A stretch of DNA of 54,487 bases from positions 1 through 54,487 of the forward strand of contig NZ_PXNS01000017.1 of NCBI RefSeq assembly GCF_003045775.1, given 5' to 3'. The notes beneath the pieces are model-generated. The model did not search any database, was not told where the DNA came from, and saw only the letters and a program-made list of their open reading frames with translations. The position numbers and the translations under genes were made by a program. Source of the stretch: Halomonas litopenaei. Its GTDB lineage: Bacteria; Pseudomonadota; Gammaproteobacteria; Pseudomonadales; Halomonadaceae. This document shows, one piece after another, positions 52,712 through 54,487 of the stretch; the first letter of the stretch is position 1, and each line of letters starts with the position of its first letter.

Positions 52712-54139
52712 ATGAGCGAGACCACGTCCACGCTTTCACCGCGCGACCGTCATCCGGCAGCCAGCGCGAGTCGCCCTGACGGCGACGACGGTACTCCGGA
52801 TCAAACCAACCAGGACGCCGTCGGCCGGCTTGCCTGGCTGGATCGCTACTTCAACGTCAGCCGCCGGGGCAGTTCGCTGAAGACCGAACTGCTGGCCGGG
52901 ATCGCCACCTTTCTGGCGGGCATGTACATCATCGTGGTCAATCCGGCGGTGTTGTCGGACGCCGGCATTCCCTTTTCGGCGGCGCTGTCGGCTACGGTGG
53001 TCATCAGCTTTCTGAGTAGCCTGGCCATGGCGCTGTACGCGCGCAACCCCATCCTGGTGGCGCCCGGCATGGGCATGAACGCCCTGTTCACCTACACCCT
53101 GGTACTGGGCGCAGGTCTGTCCTGGGAGGTCGCGCTCGGATGCGTGTTCTGGTCCGGTGTGATGTTCGCCGTACTGGCCATGTTCAACGTCCGCGAGGCG
53201 ATCATCGACGCCATTCCGCCGTCGCTGCGCTACGCCATCACCTGCGGTATCGGCCTGTTCATCACCTTTATCGGGCTCAAGAACGCCGGCTTCATCGTGG
53301 CAAGCCCCGCCACCCTGGTCAGCCTGGGCAGCCTGGATGCTAGCCTCGCCACCTTCTTCATCGGCCTGATCGTGACCGCCGTGCTGGTCATCCGCGGCTT
53401 CAACGGCGCCCTGATCCTCGGCATCGCCACCACCACCCTGCTGGCCGCACCGATGGGGCGTCTGTGGGGTGACGAGGTGGTCGTTGCATGGCAGGGACTG
53501 GCCGCCTGGCCGGACTTCTCGGCGCTGGGTCAGGTCGACGTACTGGGGGCTCTCAAGGTCGCTTACCTGCCCTTTATCTTCGTGATGCTGTTCACCAACT
53601 TCTTCGATGCGCTGTCGTGCTTCATGGCGCTGTCGGAATCCGCGGGGCTCAAGGACGCCAAGGGCAACCCGCGCAACCTCAAGCGCTCGATGACGGTGGA
53701 CGCCTTCGCCTCGATGATCGCCGCTCCGCTGGGCACCAGCGCCGCCCAGACCTTTATCGAGTCCGGCGCAGGGGTCGCCCAGGGCGGGCGCACCGGTCTG
53801 ACCGCGCTTGTGATCGCGCTGCTGTTCCTGCCGTTTCTGTTCCTGTCGCCGCTGCTGTCGCTGGTGCCGGGCATCGCCACCTCGCCGGCGCTGGTGCTGG
53901 TGGGGCTGTTCATGATGGCCCCGGTGGGCAAGATCGACTGGGGACGCTTCGAGGAGGCCTTTCCTGCCTTTCTGGCGATCATCCTGATGCCGTTGACCTA
54001 CTCGATCACCCTGGGCATCGCCTTCGGCTTCATGAGCTTCGTGCTGATCAAGCTGGCCACCGGCAAGTTCACCGAGATCAAACCCGCCATGTGGGTGTCC
54101 GCGGTGCTGTCCGCGATCATGCTGGTGACGGCGCAATAG
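52712..54139 (+). CDS. NCS2 purine permease (AzgA-type)
   Basis: A 475-residue transporter from the ATG with AAGAGGA seven bases upstream; the first 40 residues are a polar extension. AzgA-type signatures: LDRYFNVSRRGSSLKTELLAGIATFLAGMYIIVVNPAVL, NPILVAPGMGMNALFTY, SLRYAITCGIGLFITFIGLKNAGF, and TNFFDALSCFMALSESAGL. LGTSAAQTFIESGAGVAQGGRTGLTAL marks the NCS2 substrate region. About twelve to fourteen helices. It probably takes up adenine, guanine or hypoxanthine with protons. A RutR-like regulator gene lies convergent and could control it; that is inference. Confidence 0.88.
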   Translation: MSETTSTLSPRDRHPAASASRPDGDDGTPDQTNQDAVGRLAWLDRYFNVSRRGSSLKTELLAGIATFLAGMYIIVVNPAVLSDAGIPFSAALSATVVISFLSSLAMALYARNPILVAPGMGMNALFTYTLVLGAGLSWEVALGCVFWSGVMFAVLAMFNVREAIIDAIPPSLRYAITCGIGLFITFIGLKNAGFIVASPATLVSLGSLDASLATFFIGLIVTAVLVIRGFNGALILGIATTTLLAAPMGRLWGDEVVVAWQGLAAWPDFSALGQVDVLGALKVAYLPFIFVMLFTNFFDALSCFMALSESAGLKDAKGNPRNLKRSMTVDAFASMIAAPLGTSAAQTFIESGAGVAQGGRTGLTALVIALLFLPFLFLSPLLSLVPGIATSPALVLVGLFMMAPVGKIDWGRFEEAFPAFLAIILMPLTYSITLGIAFGFMSFVLIKLATGKFTEIKPAMWVSAVLSAIMLVTAQ

Positions 54140-54148
54140 CGTAAGCAA

Positions 54149-54176
54149 GCGCCACCGGGCCTCAGCCCCGTGGCGC
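54149..54176. terminator. Hairpin after the permease gene
   Basis: GCGCCACCGGGC (54149-54160) and GCCCCGTGGCGC (54165-54176) pair with one mismatch around the loop CTCA. It lies between convergent genes and includes the original stop codon of the duplicated regulator end. No T-run. Confidence 0.55.
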
Positions 54177-54287
54177 CGACACCACCCCGCAGCCCTTCAA
54201 TACCACCTGGATCAGAAAATCGGTGACACGCTGCATATCGTCATCGGTGAAGTCGTCGTGGCCGGTGATGCCGGCGACCTGGCTTTG
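54162..54287 (-). pseudogene. Duplicated 3' fragment of the TetR-family gene
   Basis: This piece encodes the same C-terminal stretch as the gene at the right edge (QVAGITGHDDFTDDD and QRVTDFLIQVVLKGCG), followed by VVSAPRG and a stop. It is the second, orphan copy of a 98-bp repeat and has no start of its own. It may show the original C-terminus of the regulator before the duplication. Confidence 0.75.
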
Positions 54288-54451
54288 GCAGGTAATGAGC
54301 AGCGTAGTGGTGGCGACGTCCCCTGCTATGGCGCGGGGGAAGATCTTACCCCACAGCCCTTCAGGACCACCTGGATCAGAAAATCGGTGACACGCTGCAT
54401 ATCGTCATCGGTGAAGTCGTCATGGCCGGTGATGCCGGCGACCTGGCTTTG
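54190..54451 (-). repeat. 98-bp direct repeat at the regulator 3' end
   Basis: 54190-54287 and 54354-54451 are identical except for about three bases, at an offset of 164 bp. The copies carry the last codons of the TetR-type gene, so the arrangement is a tandem duplication inside or at the end of that gene. Confidence 0.93.
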
Positions 54452-54487
54452 AAAGTCTGCATAGTGCTGGGTCGCCGACCAGATCAG
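54326..54487 (-). CDS. TetR-family regulator, RutR-like C-terminal part (cut by the window edge)
   Basis: Fifty-three C-terminal residues are visible, starting LIWSATQHYADFQSQVAGITG and running to VLKGCGVRSSPAP. The IW.ATQHYADF block followed by an acidic stretch and a final L-K-G-C-G is the pattern of the RutR (YcdC) ligand domain, which senses uracil in E. coli. The N-terminal DNA-binding part is off the window. The last seven residues differ from those in the duplicated copy, showing that the tandem duplication changed the C-terminus. Beside a purine permease, control of nucleobase use is plausible. Confidence 0.65.
   Translation of the reverse strand: MIWSATQHYADFQSQVAGITGHDDFTDDDMQRVTDFLIQVVLKGCGVRSSPAP

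Overview
The window looks like the chromosome of a high-GC, halophilic or marine gammaproteobacterium of the Halomonas/Pseudomonas type. The clues are a recC-recB-recD block without ptrA, a hut cluster with a YjiH-type membrane protein, two tripartite TRAP carboxylate transporters, OpgD, HrpB and an AzgA-type purine permease. This is inference from gene content; no rRNA or other taxonomic marker is present. Most of the window is ordinary core and metabolic DNA. Three stretches look acquired: 1-8460, 20200-22800, and some small toxin-antitoxin or repeat patches.

Region 1 (1-8460) is a decaying defence island read on the minus strand. From right to left it holds a helicase-methylase fusion that resembles class 1 DISARM (DrmD start joined to a DrmMI end), a 122-residue unknown, and Zorya genes zorA, zorB and a C-terminally cut zorC. 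These are packed with overlaps or short gaps, like one operon. ZorD, if present, lies beyond the left edge. To the right are a serine recombinase scrap, two small unknown genes and the remains of a Phd/PIN toxin-antitoxin pair.

Region 2 (8600-20200) is recCBD, a membrane protein with a voltage-sensor-like N-terminal half but no pore, and a DUF2442 gene. Region 3 (20400-24650) is an AT-rich insert with an AbaSI/PvuRts1I-like modification-dependent nuclease followed by an ADP-ribosylglycohydrolase, divergent from SOS-regulated umuDC. This nuclease/hydrolase pair is the best candidate for an undescribed system: both activities could counter T4-like phages, whose DNA carries glucosylated hydroxymethylcytosine and which ADP-ribosylate host proteins.

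Region 4 (25080-31525) has a secreted beta-propeller protein, a DUF2955/HlyD export pair whose DUF2955 N-terminus is built from seven 24-bp repeats, opgD, a dinJ-yafQ pair and a MITE-like repeat. Region 5 (31765-40950) has two TRAP transporters. The second, with an epimerase/dehydrogenase, faces a LacI-family regulator across a strong double palindrome, suggesting a sugar-acid uptake and catabolism unit.

Region 6 (41120-47970) is histidine use: hutC, a YjiH protein, hutI, hutG and hutU, with four HutC-like boxes in a 705-bp control region. hutH is not in the window. Region 7 (48190-54487) holds ychJ, glsA, hrpB, an AzgA-family permease and the 3' end of a RutR-like TetR regulator. Several tandem duplications (hutI/hutG junction, tetR end, DUF2955 start, pentamers before hrpB) mark places of replication slippage.
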